Shown here one piece after another: positions 1 through 13,490 of a stretch of DNA of 64,000 nucleotides. The DNA lies in the NCBI GenBank assembly GCA_030062745.1, contig CP099849.1:22618144-22682143 (forward strand). The letters run 5' to 3'. The notes under the pieces were generated by a model. The model was given only the letters and a program-made list of their open reading frames with translations. It was not told the DNA's origin and did not search any database. Numbering within the stretch: position 1 is the stretch's first letter; every line of letters starts with the position of its first letter. The stretch comes from Capitulum mitella (lineage: Eukaryota > Arthropoda > Thecostraca > Pollicipedomorpha > Pollicipedidae). The position numbers and the translations under genes were made by a program.

Positions 1-169
1 TCCGGCAAAGGTTAACGTCAGCCTTATGGCAATGACTGGAAAGAAATGGTCTAAAATCATAACGAAAAGTCGCCAAGTTTTTTGAAATATTATGCCAAGC
101 TTGCCGGGAATACAACAGAGTCCCCATGGAATGGAAGAAAGGCAAATGAACATATTACTAGTAGTCTGG

Positions 170-340
170 CAGGCACGTAACCAGGATTTTTCTCAGAGGA
201 CGCTATGTCAAATTTTGTCATATGCCACTGGCATGTGACGAAGTTTATAGGACAAACAGCAATTGTAAGTGATTTACCTCATATTGAGCGCAGAGGGAAA
301 CATATAATTCTTGCTTTTGCAGCACACACACATATATATG

Positions 341-398
<58 letters not shown>

Positions 399-560
399 CG
401 CTATTCCGCATTCGTGCGAAATCGCCCGTATATCTCGTAAGGGCCGCTTGGCTCAGGGGGGCATGGCCCCATGGCCCCCTGGCTACGTCCCTGTCGCCTG
501 GCCGTCGAATGACTATGAAGTGGTAAACTTAGCCATGCATCAGGTTATCAAGATCTATCA
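170..560. repeat. Interspersed repeat with (TA)n core, copy 1
   Basis: The segments around a (TA)n tract (about 333-395) are found again, inverted, at 22985-23230. Shared stretches include the GGCACGTAGCCA-like block, the run CATGGGGCCATGCCCC, GATTTCGC-GAAT-CGGAATAG and the CATATGACAAAATTT-like block. It is a non-coding dispersed element of unknown class. Confidence 0.6.
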
Positions 561-1003
561 AAGTTGTCAAAAACGGCCTTAAATTGTCGATCGGAAAATT
601 TATCTCAAAGAAGAAGTCCCACATCAGACTGTTTGTTCCTGGTAAAAACGACCTATTTGTTGGGAACATAGAAACACAGGCCGCAAAACGCGGTAGGGCG
701 GTTCTATTCTGTGTTAATTTTATTATTCGCAGATAATTAAATGTGCGCAGGAACAACAAACCAAACGTTTGCCAGCGTAACCACCTCACGGGAAGAGAGC
801 AATATATCGTATGCGCCTCGCGGAGGAAAAATATAGTTATCAGATATGATTCACTTAAGAAAAAACTTTCCATGGCACAAGAAAGGAAGAAATGAAACTT
901 CGTCGTGTTCAAGACAATCACGTTACCCCGTTAAGTCACAAATACCCCAGTTATTCACACTATAAGCACAGGCATTTATTCATTGCTGAAACTAATTTCT
1001 TAC

Positions 1004-1218
1004 CTGGTGCGAGTAGGTAGGTCGTACACTCTTGCTGTGTCGGGAGATGCTCCGGATAGCCAGGACTGCTGACAGTGCCCTCTATTGACGACATGATTTC
1101 TCCTTGACAACTGCTAACGTCTATCGACGACCACGAGAGGCTCACTCCTGCTCCGGACACGGACCAATCAGATGAGAAATCGACCGTGGCGGTGTTGGCT
1201 AGGGGGTAGATCACTTGC
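1004..1218 (-). CDS. Exon 15: end of one CUB and start of the next; gene continues off the window
   Basis: The acceptor is TTTATCTGTTTCAG and the donor GCACCAG|GTAAGA; 1 + 213 + 1 bases, matching exon 14. The first part (QVIYPLANTATVDFSSDWSV, then SGAGVSLSWSSIDVSSC) closes the exon 14 CUB with the SSD calcium residue and the G-x-x-L-x-W strand. A new CUB starts at CQGEIMSSIEGTVSSPGYPE and runs to QQECTTYLLAPG, giving its cysteines 1 and 2. The remaining half of that CUB must lie on an exon outside the window; nothing convincing was found in 1-1003. Any transmembrane segment and the stop codon are also outside. Confidence 0.84.
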
Positions 1219-4200
1219 CTGAAACAGATAAACCAGTTTCAGAATGTCTGAAAGTTAAACTTAACTTTACATAGCCTTAATTCTCGTCAGGTTATTAAAT
1301 AATTTTTTCTCTACCGCGGCCCTTACCGGCTTGCTTGTTTACTTTTGAACCGTGAAAATGAAGTGGCTTTCTGATTAAATCCTCAGAACTCAACGCGACT
1401 TTGATAACTTTGGTAACTTTGCTTAATGCTTAAGCTGAAAATGGAGTTGTCCAAAATTCAGGGTACAAAACTTCCCCTCACCTGACGTACTTTTACAGAA
1501 TGTTTTCACCGACTTTTTGTCTTGTTAATCCCTTCTCATGACACTGCCACCAACACCGGACATCAACATGTCTTCTGATTACATTCCATTGCCTCGGGTA
1601 AGGAAATATAACAATTGCGTAAAAAAGTCTGTTCTGATTTCCAGACATTTATTGATGTTCGCGAGAACAGAACGACATGCCTCAAGCAAGAAGAGTCAGG
1701 GTTTCAAACCTTACATAAATGCATCGGTCTTGGAATCAACGTTCAGGCTCCAGACCATCTTCCTGAGTGTAAATGATTGCTTGAAAACAGCTTAAAGCCG
1801 AAACTTTAGGTCATTGTTTAAATGTCAGGTTTGATATTTTACATATATTTTCTTCGTGTAGCTGCGCCACTGCTGGCATACAGAAGGTTATTCCTCATTC
1901 CCGAAATGCAACAATTTGTCAGTCTTAGTCCAGAGACCTGCACAAGTCTGAGAAACGTTGTACTGTATGGGCATGACGGCCATTTCGGGCAATTTCGGGC
2001 ATGTTCGGCTGTGCCTGGCTTCCAAAGGACAGGAAAACACTGACGAAAAATTGGCTAGGAACGAACGTGGTAATCCAACAGGGGTGAATGCACCATACAG
2101 CGCAACGGAAAGACCGAGATCTGCAGCACAACCGGGAGGACGTTCCTTCCCCGGTCCAGCAAAGACAGCTTCATTTCATCCCGAAGTTCGCTGTCCGAAG
2201 TGCCGTTCATCCGGCAGCTGGCCAGTACAAGATCAGTTTGACTACCACACAGATCTGTCGTACCTTTGACGGCAGGTCAACCTGTCGCCGCAAAATCAGC
2301 TTTAGCATGGTGTGATCATGGGAAAATGTCATTCTTCATGCCAGGAGAGGCTTTGTTTTACCTGTAAAATATATGGATGAATATTACACTGAACGTCTTG
2401 GCTGTACGGCATCTTCAGAAGTCCAAATGGCATTCGTGAAGATTCCTTAGAGCCGGAAATGTTGAGTGTAATGTTAACACATATATTCCACATGTAAAGC
2501 CCGGCCTTCTTGGGATAAGGAGGCTACTCTTGTTTTATAATCATTTCGAGAGTCCGGAAACCAATTAATACCAATTTTCATTTTATCAAGTTACTTGGAA
2601 CGTTCCAATCGAGTGTGAAATCTTAGTTTATGCAATACAAATTTTGTTAAGTACGAGCTTTGATCCCAGCTTTGCCTTAATGATAACATATCATTCGGAT
2701 CAAATAAAAAAAGATTATCCCAGAGCTGGTAACTGTATTTGGCCCGAGAGCAAAGGAATAGCCGCTTACGGACAGCCGTCTTGTCGAGTTCGATGGCACA
2801 GCAAAGATTTTTCAGCGCCCTTTGGTTCGGCGTTAAAAAATACTTGAGCATGGAATAATCCTTTTGTCCTCTCTTGTTGGGGCCAGAGCCCCACCAGTGC
2901 TAAATTCGAACCCCACCACTGCAAATTTCGGCCCGACTTAAGTAGTGATCTGGTGGCCAGAACAAGCTTAAGAGCTCGGATTTAAAATGTGACTGACGGA
3001 CAACATGATGTTGAAGCACTTCTGCGCGACATAAAGCATCTACATTTGCCCTACAGAAACACGGAGCACGTAATGCAAGTAATGTTTATAATGCCACTTG
3101 AGACATCTTTTTTAACAATAGCGTTATTAAAAAAACGTAGGGGCAAAAAAGTGGCCCAAATCCATTGCTAAATTCAACTTTGCATAAAAGTTAAGTCGTC
3201 TGACAACGTACATCGGGGCTCCACTGATTACTTCCACGAAAATAGCGCCCTGCTTATGTAGCAGGTTCACGATAGCCGAAACAGGATCGGCTAAGCATGA
3301 GCTCTGATCCTAATGCCGCGCACGTAAGCACGCTCTGCTCTCACTAAAAAAAGGAACAAAAACAAAACAAAACAAAACAAAAGGAAAAAGGGAGAACTAC
3401 GACTGAAGCACCGGACCGAGAAACCAGGTCAGGGCATGAGCAAACCGAGAGGTTGAGAGGTTCCGGCCGGCGGCTCCTGAATGAGGGACCCGACCAAAAG
3501 GACCAGACTGAGGGCAAAACTTGGAGACCAGGCCAAGAGCTTTACAGGACAGATTTAACTAAGTGGATGTCATAAATGAGGTCGTTTTCTCATAATCAAG
3601 CCAAACTGAAAGAACCAACCCGAAGAACGCCTGAAAGCACCAGACCGTACTAGCCGGCGCTGCGGTTCAACAGCGGGCAAAGTTCGCTCCCGTTCGCGGA
3701 GAGCGCGGGCAGGCCAGGCCGGCCTGACCGCCGCGCCCAGCCCATGGTTTATTCATCGCGTTCGGCGCAGATCCCGCCGGTTAACCAGCAGAAAAACGGC
3801 CCGGTCGCGAGCTCGTGGTCGGAGCGCATCCACACGGTGCTGAAAGCGCAGCCGAAAATAGCGGCTTTATACCTGGCACCACCGCCGGCCTTGTACCTGG
3901 CCGACAACAGAGCCGGATAGTTCGGTGAAATGCCAGGCTATTTTTGGTGCGCCTAAAACCATTCCTGCCTGCCCGGGAGGCGTCCGTCACAGAGACACAT
4001 CCTAGGCCATACGCCGTGGCTCGTATCGACTGACAGCAGGCGGGACTGTGCCGTCAGTCGGGCCCGGGCCAGACCTGTGACGCCACTGGGGTTCAGCTGA
4101 GCCTCGTTCCGGAACGGATCGGCGGCGCCGCCTATCCATCCGCCGCGGGCCGCCCGGTAAATAGTGCTCCCGTACGTCAGCTGCTGCCGTAACCGAGCGC

Positions 4201-7200
4201 GCACCCAGCATCACTCACCGGGCCTATTAGAATAAATATTCCACGGGCGGCGTGTGGTGACCGACGACGCAAACGGTTCGCGGCGGAGCTGTTCGGCCTT
4301 CTGGAAACTTTACGGAAAGGGGCGGCCCGCGTCACGTAGGAACAACCAAACTGGGACACGCGGCGTGGTTGTGAAATGAAAAAGGGTTCTGCCCACTTTT
4401 ACACAGATCTCAAAGTTTACATGGGTGCCAATTGTTTGGTGGCTTTATCAGTGGCATGAGATGTCGCGGCAAACCAGACAGGGACGATCTCGAATGTTTT
4501 CACTAAAAACACGGAACCTGACTGATGTAAAGGTCTCCGACTCTCAAGGACTCCGACAAAACTGATTTAACCGCATGTATTATTTTTATCACAACATGGC
4601 GAGAACTTTCGCTTTTACAGCCGGACAGCTACTTCTTTATCGCGAAAGGTTAAGTGGTTCATCAATGGTGGAAGCTTCTAGTTTAAGGCTGCTTACCGTT
4701 TTGCTTGCACGGAGAAAGATTATGGCTTGAAAACTCAAACGTCAGTTTGGCTTTCAAAATAGTCCGTAATGCTGAAAACGTTCAAACGCGACCAATGGAA
4801 AGTCAGCTTGCGGATTGTAAAATTAGATTAGACTGCTGCTGTTATGGCATTCAGGGACCTAATTGCATCTACATAGCAAAAGCGGATAAAGAGCAGTAGC
4901 GGCGTGGTTGTTTTAAACAAACTGAGTCGCGGGACAAATGGTGCAGTTCTGCTTTTCGGCGTCAGTAGATGATGTCCTAACCCTCACCATCGTGACTTTT
5001 CACCAAAATAAGGCCCGCTGCGCCGTTTTTAGCTCGAACTTAGCTACGCCGAGCATAACGATGTCCAGAGCGAGCGGTGGTGCTGGCGACGGTGAGAGCG
5101 CGTCGGTGGTGAGAGCGCGTCGACGAGAGGGTGGTGACTGGTGAGAGCTCGCCGCTAGGTTATTACTTCATGAGGCCGCCACAGAGCGGTTATTACCGCT
5201 CGAGGGTTTATCGCCGGTAGGTAGCAACCTCCAATTTTGGCGTCAGGTTTCGGCACAGAGAGGGAGGATAAGTCAACAACTTTATTACGCAGCGAGGGAA
5301 GTAAGTAGACCTGTTCAGCAAATACCGGTCGCAAAGGATCTAGTACGCTGGCAGACAGCTACCTCAAAGAATGGCATTAGCCCAGCCACACATTCAAGTC
5401 AGGACATCAAGGCGTATCTTCTCCTGGTTGCTTTCTTGCAAATAACCAATCAATTAGGCAATGGGATACTTCGACGCAAATATGTAGTTAGGACGGTTTA
5501 AATGACCTTATGTGTTACTTGCTTTGTCTAATGTCGGTTTAAATGGTAAGACATAGAAAGAAGAAAGCAACGCTGGATGTATTTGGCATGTTAATGCAGT
5601 ACTTGACATAAACAGCTCCAGGGCATGACCCAGCGGGAAGAGGTGCAAATCCTAAACATTTAATTAGTTTCACTTGAGTGATTTTATTGCACGTCACACC
5701 ACACTATCTATGATAATGCATTCAACGGACTGCTCAAAGACAATCTTCGTCGCCCAGCTTTGAGCACGTTGGCAACCCCAAAAATGTGCTGTCTAATGTA
5801 AGTTGAATCTCTGATGGCGAAACGTAAAAGCGCATTTCTGGCTCTTTGGAATCATATGCAACGATCATTTCGCCCTGGATCTGGTGGCTGCATTTCGGAG
5901 CTTTTACGGTGCCGGGCTTGAAAAGCTGCGAAAACTGCGGGATTTTCGTAGATGAAGCTTGCTGCAGCGTAGTTTTGCCCCACGGAACCAGCAGCGACAC
6001 AGAGATGGGGCTTTTGGCCGCCCATTCCCCTCCGCCGTGAGTGCCGGTAATTCCGAGCCGGCAGCGGTCGCCTCGTGGTGGAGATGTCGGACGAGACCTT
6101 GTACGCGCCATGCACACCGCGAGTGACTACACCCTACCCTAGCCGAGGCACACACCGATGAATAATGGACTCCTCTGACAGCAAAGTTCAGGATTCTTTG
6201 TGTGAGCTGTGGCTGGGGCACGAATGCTCATTTATTTAACGTTGTACAACAAAGGAAACGTTGGTCTTTGTTACAAACATAAAATGCATGGTGCGTAGTA
6301 CGGCATTATGAAGTATGCATAGGCGACAGCACGCCTTTCGCACATTTCAGGGAGCCACTTTTAGACAAAACAGTCTCCGCTACTCCACTACGACCTCACT
6401 CTTCACCCAGTGCCAAGCGATATGTTGCGGTAACGGTATGCTCTCTGATTTCGAAATGTAGTCTTGGTCAAATATTTCGATAAAGATGAATGCGGTTAAA
6501 TGAAGGCTACTTTTTGTGTTCCTCGCAGTTGTGCTGCAGCTAAATACCGCAATAAATTTGCACCGTTGTGCTGGCGCATTTTAATCAAGGCGTATACAAA
6601 TCACGTTTTAGTCTTTGCATAAAAGCAAGGTAGAATTAGAATCAAGGCATTGGCTAAGCCATCTAATAACCCGCATCAAGAAAAGTTTTATTGTTGACTC
6701 TCACTGTGTAGAAATACACTGTGGATCGCTTATGAACCTCAGGCAACTCTGACTTTTATGATTCTAAAACTGCGCTTTTTGTGTCAGGTCGACTTTGTTG
6801 CTATAGACCAACTACTGCACTTTATGAGACTGTTCCTGTTCATCTCTACCCAATGATAAGATCTCTGAGTGACTGAGCCCGCTGGTACTCGGGGGACCAC
6901 ACAAGATGTGACAGCCGTGACACGGCCAAACTGAAGTGGTCCGCGGGGACGGCTCGTGACGTCACCAGGCGACCATCGCTCGCCGAACGGACGTCCCTGC
7001 GATGCGCGGACGCGCACGCCGCGCCTCCCCGAGTACCGAGCGGCTGCAGGGTGTTTACAATGACGGCCGTTTTGGAAAAATCGGCCAACGCTCGCCTAGT
7101 GTCCGCGTATGATTTCATATTTTTTGGGGCGCGTGATTTCGGAGTGCGGCGTTATTACTATGATTGCAAGAGCACACGGACCCGCGAAGGCCATCGGACT

Positions 7201-10200
7201 CGTCTGCCATCAATCCTTGTGCCTGCCGGCGAGTCTGAGTTTTGACAGTCCCACCACCACTTAGAAAGCCCACAAATCAATAACGCTCGCGTATTCGGGG
7301 CCGCTCCACCACCGGCTCGGACGCGTACGACAACAGTGACGGCGTCGGACAGTCCCCAGTGACGGCGGCCGTCAGGAGAGCGGACAGCACCGGGCACCGT
7401 AACCAGCCGCGGGCCTGGCCCCCGGTGTAGTTCCGGTCATCCGCCCGCCACGGCCCCGCCGGCAGCGCACATCACGCCGCGGAAATAATGCATGCCCTGC
7501 GTCAGCGTGTATCGATCCGGGCGGTGCGCGCCCCGTATCGTGGGGGTGTGTTTGTGGACGTGTTCGTGTGTATGTGTGCATACGTGACAGCCAAGTGTGT
7601 GCACTTGCATGTGCGATCAAGGGTACGCATGGGCGTGCAATATTATCAGTGGTGTGCACGCTCATGAACTTGTTGCGGCACGCGTGCGCATTGGTGTGAC
7701 TGGAAAATGGGTTTGTTTATGTGCAAGAGAAGGACGTGGAAATGCGATTCCAGTATGCGAGTGCGTTGACTCACGCGCGCGAACGCATGCCCGCAATCAC
7801 GAGTGGGCAAATGCGTGAAAACATGCGCGCACCCAACTGCGCTGCGTGCGTGGATATACCTAAGCGCACTCACACTTCGGCGGCTCGAGCACAGGACATC
7901 CAGGCTGGCCTCAGCCCAGTGCCGGATCCGTCCGGACGCGGTGCACGTGGCGTGTGCTCGACCCCGCCCGAGCAGGCAGGACAGCGGAAAACAGGGCGTG
8001 GCCGCCATGTCGCAGTGACGGGGCCATTGGACCCAGAGGCTCGGTAAACAAGGCCAGGCCGGCGGCCGGCGAGTGCGGCGCGTCGTGGGACGCCTGCGAT
8101 ACGTCGGACATTCGTGGACCAGCGTTCAAACGGTGCGGTGCTGTCGGGGTACCGCACTTCGCATGCATACCGCAGCATTTGAGTAGGTGCTGGGCAGGGG
8201 CGAGGGAATAACTTCACAGTTGGGGGAGGGGCAAAGAAGCATTTCGGACCAATTCCTATCAATCGGCACCTTACAGCTAGTGCTAAATATTTAAAAAAAA
8301 GTTGAGGAGTCCCTGCCCCTCCTCCTCTTCCCGCTTCCCGCGCCCTTGGTGCTGAGACTTTCAGTTTGCAAACGACTGTAAATTACAAAACAAGCATACG
8401 TGTCCGGACACTGGAATGCCAATGGCTGCCTGAATGGCGTGGAGCCTAAATGACATGCATATAGCCAAAACCGACCGAAAAGGTCAGGCTAATTCACACA
8501 CTACATTTAACCATTCTGTTGCTGTGGGATGCCCACTGTCGGAGCTCTGCTGGTAAGGGCCAGTTTCGCTTTAGAACCTCAACCATGGACAACGGGTTGT
8601 CAACCGAGACAGCCACCTGTACGGGCAGTGTGCTTTGTCCGACTCTGAATAGGCGTTTCAAAGAAACGTTAAGTGGCCCAAATCCCCCCATGAATCTTTT
8701 AAAATGCGCGTGTGTATATGTGTTTTATCGGTGTGCTTACTCGCATTTTGTTTCATTGTCGTTTGTACCTTTTTGTGTTCTACATTTCGTTTTCACATAT
8801 CCTTTTTGCCCATCTTCATATCTTCATCCATTCAATATGACATACCAGGGCTATTTAGTCTTGTTGAGTGGACGTGGACTGCCCCAAGGCTGTAAAATAA
8901 AAAAAGTAGTAAAAAATGCTATCGCCGCAAATCACCATTGATCTCAGGTTCCCGACAAAAAAAGAGAGGTCAGCTTTCATCGAAGTAAAGCCCACGAGAC
9001 CTCGTATGTTTCACTGGAATCTGGACTTCCACCTCGAGTACCATCTTCCCAGCAGGAGCCCCTGAGAGTATCGCACGTTCCGCTGGGCGGCCCGGCGAGG
9101 CGCGCGGGGATTCGGAGTGTGGTCGGCATTTCGCGCTCGGCCGGACCGTCTCCACGCTCCGCCCAGCCATTTGGCTAAATGCCCCCACTGGCGACCTCTT
9201 CAGGTGACCGGTTCACTCGAGCGCTCTGAAGCGCCGCTACTCGCCTGCCAAGACCAGACCGAGTGCCGCCACTTGGTCACCCAGGCGAGGCTGAGTACCG
9301 ACACTCTCACTCAAGACAAACTGATGCTGCCGCTTTGTACTGCAGTGGGTATCAGGCCACATCATTCGATTTCCTGGTGAGGTTTCGTCGTATGTTCATA
9401 TTTCACGCGGAATACTGTTCCAATGTGGCCTGTCTTTTTTTGAAAGCCCGCCACTGTTTACGGGTTGTCGACTTCACGTTGCATTCGTGCAATGCCTCAA
9501 ACGCTTATTGTCTGCTCTGTGAAGTAAGTTTTCAAGACACGAAAATATTATTTGAAAGGCGAAATGTGCTGCGATATTTACAACGAGTAGCCGAGGGCTA
9601 CAGGCCCAAACGCCACCAATCGGTAGATGGCTCGTTTGAACATCTATCAGCGTGCCCTTGCGATGTTCGAGGTTGTCTGCATAGAATAATATTATTAGTT
9701 TATCGTTGGTATCACAGTTACACTAAATAAGTTTGTGAATCTACAACAGAGAGACAGCGTAACCAAGGGGGCAGGGAGGACCATTGCCATCCTCCCTTTC
9801 TTTGAGCTCCGAAAACTTTAACGCCAACCCATTGGCAATGCATGAAAAGAAAGGACTCGAAAATGCCGTTTGCCCCCATCATCATGACTTTGTTGCGCCG
9901 CCACACAGGGGCGGCAACACCGCGAGGGACGTGAGGGGCGCGTTCCCCTTAACCTTCAGAGTGTGGGGGACTGTCCCCCACAATCTTGGAAGGAGTGAGT
10001 ATTTTAGTGCGAATGCGTATTCTGGCAAGGACGCTAAATGCTCGAAATCGCTTATAAGTATAAGCAGCGACTGTTGCCGAAACGAAGAAAAGGTGAGCGC
10101 ACCGAAGACATAATTCACTTCATATTTCACCATGCTGCAGTGCCTGGAGGGGGAACAGCGCGCACGCCTACTGTAAACACAACTATTTCCGCCGCACTGT

Positions 10201-11755
10201 TTTTCTGCGCGACGCATTTCCGCTGCTTTATTTTTCCTCGCAAATGAAAGCACATGTCACAACCGACGAAAAATAGCATGTGCGTTCGCCTGTGTCCGTT
10301 GTTTGCCGCCTTCTTTATGGTTCTCGGCAGTCCGTATGCGAGTAAGTTGCAGGCGCTGTTATAAACAGATGGCAGCTGGACGTCTGGACGTTCTTTAAAA
10401 GAAATTTGGGGATTACCTTTTCCGATAACCTGCTTCAAAGAAAGTGATGTTGGGGTTCATATGGATCATTTATGTCCGGTCAAAGGCAGCTTCCTCTGTC
10501 CCGGCACGTTGAACCCACCGCCAGAGCCCTGTTCACAAGCGACCGAAGTAACGCTGTGAAGCCATCGTCGTTTCATAGTAACTTGGTTTACCACAACGAA
10601 GGCTGGGTCCCTTGTGTATACATCAAAACGTCAATACACTGCCAAGAGACGATCCGACACATCTTTATATGTCACATTAGACTTCTCAGACGAAAGGAGA
10701 AAAAAACCATCTCTGGTCATATCGACAACTTACGGTAATAGCTGACAAAATACAGGAACGAATGAGCCACATGCTTTCCTGCGTATAGGAACAAAAATCC
10801 CTTAAAACTAAATATCGAGTGGCCAAAATCCGGTATTTTTTTCATTTGTGGGTGGTGATGGTCATGTCCTACCCAAATCCCGTCCCCCACAACCAAAACT
10901 GTGTGTCAATGCCCCTGCCACTGGATAATGCCCCACAGACGCCCAGAAGCATGGAATATCTGGCATGTTTGGCACCGCCCAGATAGAGAAACTAAAAAAA
11001 CTACCTGGACTCGACCAAAAAACAATTTTGCCAAAAGCGCAAATTTCATTTGTTTATTTTCTTATCCATAGCATAAAACAGCACAAAGACGCAATTTTGT
11101 TTCTTAAATGTTCAATGTAAATGATATCCCGCAGCTTTAGACCACCCGTTTAAAGTCACGCCGATGAGTGGGGGAAATGTCGTCATTTGCAACAACATCC
11201 CTATCAGCGCCGCCACGCTGTTTGGCACTGCCTGGCTCCGATTACAGAGCAGCGTCCGTTGCGAGCGCGCCGGGGGCCTTTGACGCCGCCGTCAGCGCGG
11301 CAGGGGTCCACGATGAGCCCATTACCCGCGAACGCCACGCGCTGACACTCATTAGCGGCCTGGACGGCGCCGGGTTCACGACACGGCAGCCGGGCCGGCC
11401 GACCCGTGGCCGGCTATGCCGGTCCACACTCGGCTGAACCACGCGGCGATGGCGCCGCAGGACGGAAACCGACGTCGCCCTTCAGCAGGGGGGGGAGGCC
11501 GTCACATTATTTCCAGTGATAATACTCTGATGGATGTCCAGGGATCACGCAATGGCCGCGAATCACTACCCGGATCTTCTGGATTATTAAGGGCTCCTGC
11601 CAGTACAAATTCACGGCTTGAAGTCCTGTTGGTCTGGCAAAGCAGGGGTTGCGCACCTGTTCACTTGTGCTGGACCTTGTGCTAAACACCTTCACCACAC
11701 GTGGTGAAGGTGTTTTCAATTACGCAGCGGCAGTTATCGGCACGAGATCATAGAT
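1219..11755. other. Large intron between exons 15 and 14
   Basis: No exon could be supported. GC-rich patches (about 3650-4340, 6890-7060, 7380-8170, 11200-11480) give long but unconvincing open frames on both strands. Small features: an (AAAAC)n run near 3360-3383; a GGTGAGAGCGCGTCG duplication near 5090-5125; a TG/CG-rich stretch 7545-7880; a perfect 9-bp inverted repeat GTGGGGGAC-T-GTCCCCCAC at 9963-9981. Confidence 0.5.
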
Positions 11756-12010
11756 GGTGTACCCGCCTGTCACACAGCTGTCAGCAGACGGCGACGGTGG
11801 ACCCACCTGTGAGACCGCTATCGGCGAAAGGTCGCTATCGCTATCGGCATTGAACCCACTTGTCTGGCGGCTGGCGGCAGACAGTGACAGAGGACTCACC
11901 TGTCTGACGGCTGTCAGCAGACGGTGACGGAGGACCCACCTACCAGACAGCCGTCAGCACGTGGCAGCAGCGAACCCACCTGTCAGACCGCTGTCGGCAG
12001 ACGGTGACGT
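11756..12010 (-). repeat. 40-bp minisatellite built from the exon 14 splice donor
   Basis: Six tandem units include the true exon end. Read on the minus strand each has GTCACCGTCTGC...GAC(A)AG followed by a GTGGGT- or GTGAGT-like intron start. Donor dinucleotides lie at 11978/79 (used), 11938/39, 11898/99, 11858/59 and 11805/06; the last unit has GC at 11765/66. The spacing is 40, 40, 40, 53 and 40 bp. Confidence 0.85.
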
Positions 12011-12223
12011 TGCCGTCTGGCGGCCAGCTGACGGTCAGCGCGTCGTACAGGCACCCAGGCTGCGGCTCCAGTTGCAGCCGGTCCAGCCGCACGGCCAGCC
12101 GGTGTCCGGCCGGCGCGCGCAGCTCGCTGCTGAGCTGCAGCAGCGGCGGGTAGCCGGCCGGGAAGCCGGGCGCGCTGAGTTGGCCGGGCGACCCCAGCGA
12201 GCTCGGCCACCGCCACGGCTCAC
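11980..12223 (-). CDS. Exon 14: CUB domain, first three quarters
   Basis: The acceptor is TCCCCCTGCGGCAG and the donor TGACAG|GTGGGT; 2 + 240 + 2 bases. It encodes GSPGQLSAPGFPAGYPP, ELRAPAGHRLAVRLDRLQLE, PQPGCLYDALTV and GNVTVCRQRSD: the APG-x-P turn, the P-x-G-x-R-L-x-V strand, and the L-E ... C-x-Y-D calcium-site pattern with cysteines 3 and 4. Cysteines 1 and 2 are both absent, so the first disulphide seems lost as a pair. The 3' end of this exon, with its splice donor, is the master unit of a 40-bp tandem array. Confidence 0.82.
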
Positions 12224-13044
12224 CTGCCGCAGGGGGAGGACTCATTTCCGTGCCTGTAGCTGAGACACATGATGGAGGAGAATGCTTAAACTTTTTTTAA
12301 TTCTCATAAGACATGAAATCCCATCTAAGCAGTCTGAAAAATTGGCAAAGGTGAGTCCTTCTGTAAAAGACACTATCACTCTTTTGCATGTTCAGGTAAG
12401 TTTTCTTGAGAGCAGTCTGCAGCAATGATCTGAGGAAACTTGTATTTCACACACAAAAAATATTCCGTAGTAGCACAAGTTTTGTTCACACAGACTGAGA
12501 CTGAATCCTCTGTGTATAATTAATGTTATAACTAGCACATCACATTGCTGGTGCTAGTGTTGTCGGTTTTTAGAACAAGTGAATTTTACAACATTGCAAA
12601 CAGAAGTTGCTAAATTCGGACCGAAAGCTTGCAATTGCAAAGTTTTGCACAAAGTGGCAAATGCCGCTATGCAATGCCTGAGATTCTTTTAAATTTTTAG
12701 AAACTTCCGTCGTTTGACCTTGGCCTGGTTCAGAAAACCCAGGCATCCTTTAATATCTTCAGGTTGGTCGCCAAAACCGGAATGTTAAAAAAGTTAGCCA
12801 AAATGCTTCGCGTTGCCCTGGGAGAGGTGAGGTCACACATTGGGGACCTCACCTCTTGGGAGAGGTGAGTTCATACACATTTGGGAGAGGTGAGGTCATC
12901 GGGCCTTTGGTTCGCCCCCCCCCCCCACATTTACAGAAATCGACGTCCCTGTATAGGCAGCAAAGATAAATCATGCAAGTCACTAAAACCCAGAACTGGC
13001 AAAATGAATTGGCCCAAATCTGACGAGAAAACCATATTCAGTAG

Positions 13045-13234
13045 CGATGTCAGTTTCTGTAAACGATTGCGTGGACCGAACCGTGGGCCTGCCAACCTAA
13101 CCTCCCCCAGATGTGGGCTTCTCACCAGATTTAACCCAATTTATTTTGATATAAAATAATAACAATATAAATTTTGAGTTTTCTGTTACTGTTTTTTCAC
13201 ATAAAAAATTGCATATATCCCATGTATATAGGTA

Positions 13235-13277
<43 letters not shown>

Positions 13278-13490
13278 GATAAGAAGAAAGATAGATACAT
13301 CATTTTATGCTTTATTCTATACTTCCTGTCTATCTTTCATCTGTTGCGGCCGTTTCTTTCATTATTTTACCCAATTCCATTTAAAACTGGCAGAAAGTAT
13401 TGGAGGGGCCCAAACCAGTATAAGAGAGGCCCAAATCAACATTCAGTGGGCCAGGAAAGAATACAAAGAAACACTCTTGATATTCAGGCG
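13045..13490. repeat. Interspersed repeat A with (TA)n core, copy 1
   Basis: It matches the sequence on both sides of the hAT element at 51340-51560 and 55244-55500: TTTCTGTAAA, a GGGCC-GCCAACCTAACC block with a C-run, TTTATTTTGA, then a (TA)n core (13232-13274), GATACATC-TTTA and GGGGCCCAAACCAG. It is non-coding and of unknown class. A partial inverted piece of the same family lies at about 12920-12975. Confidence 0.7.

Noticed and set aside
1-960. Search for the exon completing the last CUB
   Set aside because: No minus-strand frame shows the C-x-x-D, SD or GF-x-A CUB pattern. The exon is probably outside the window.
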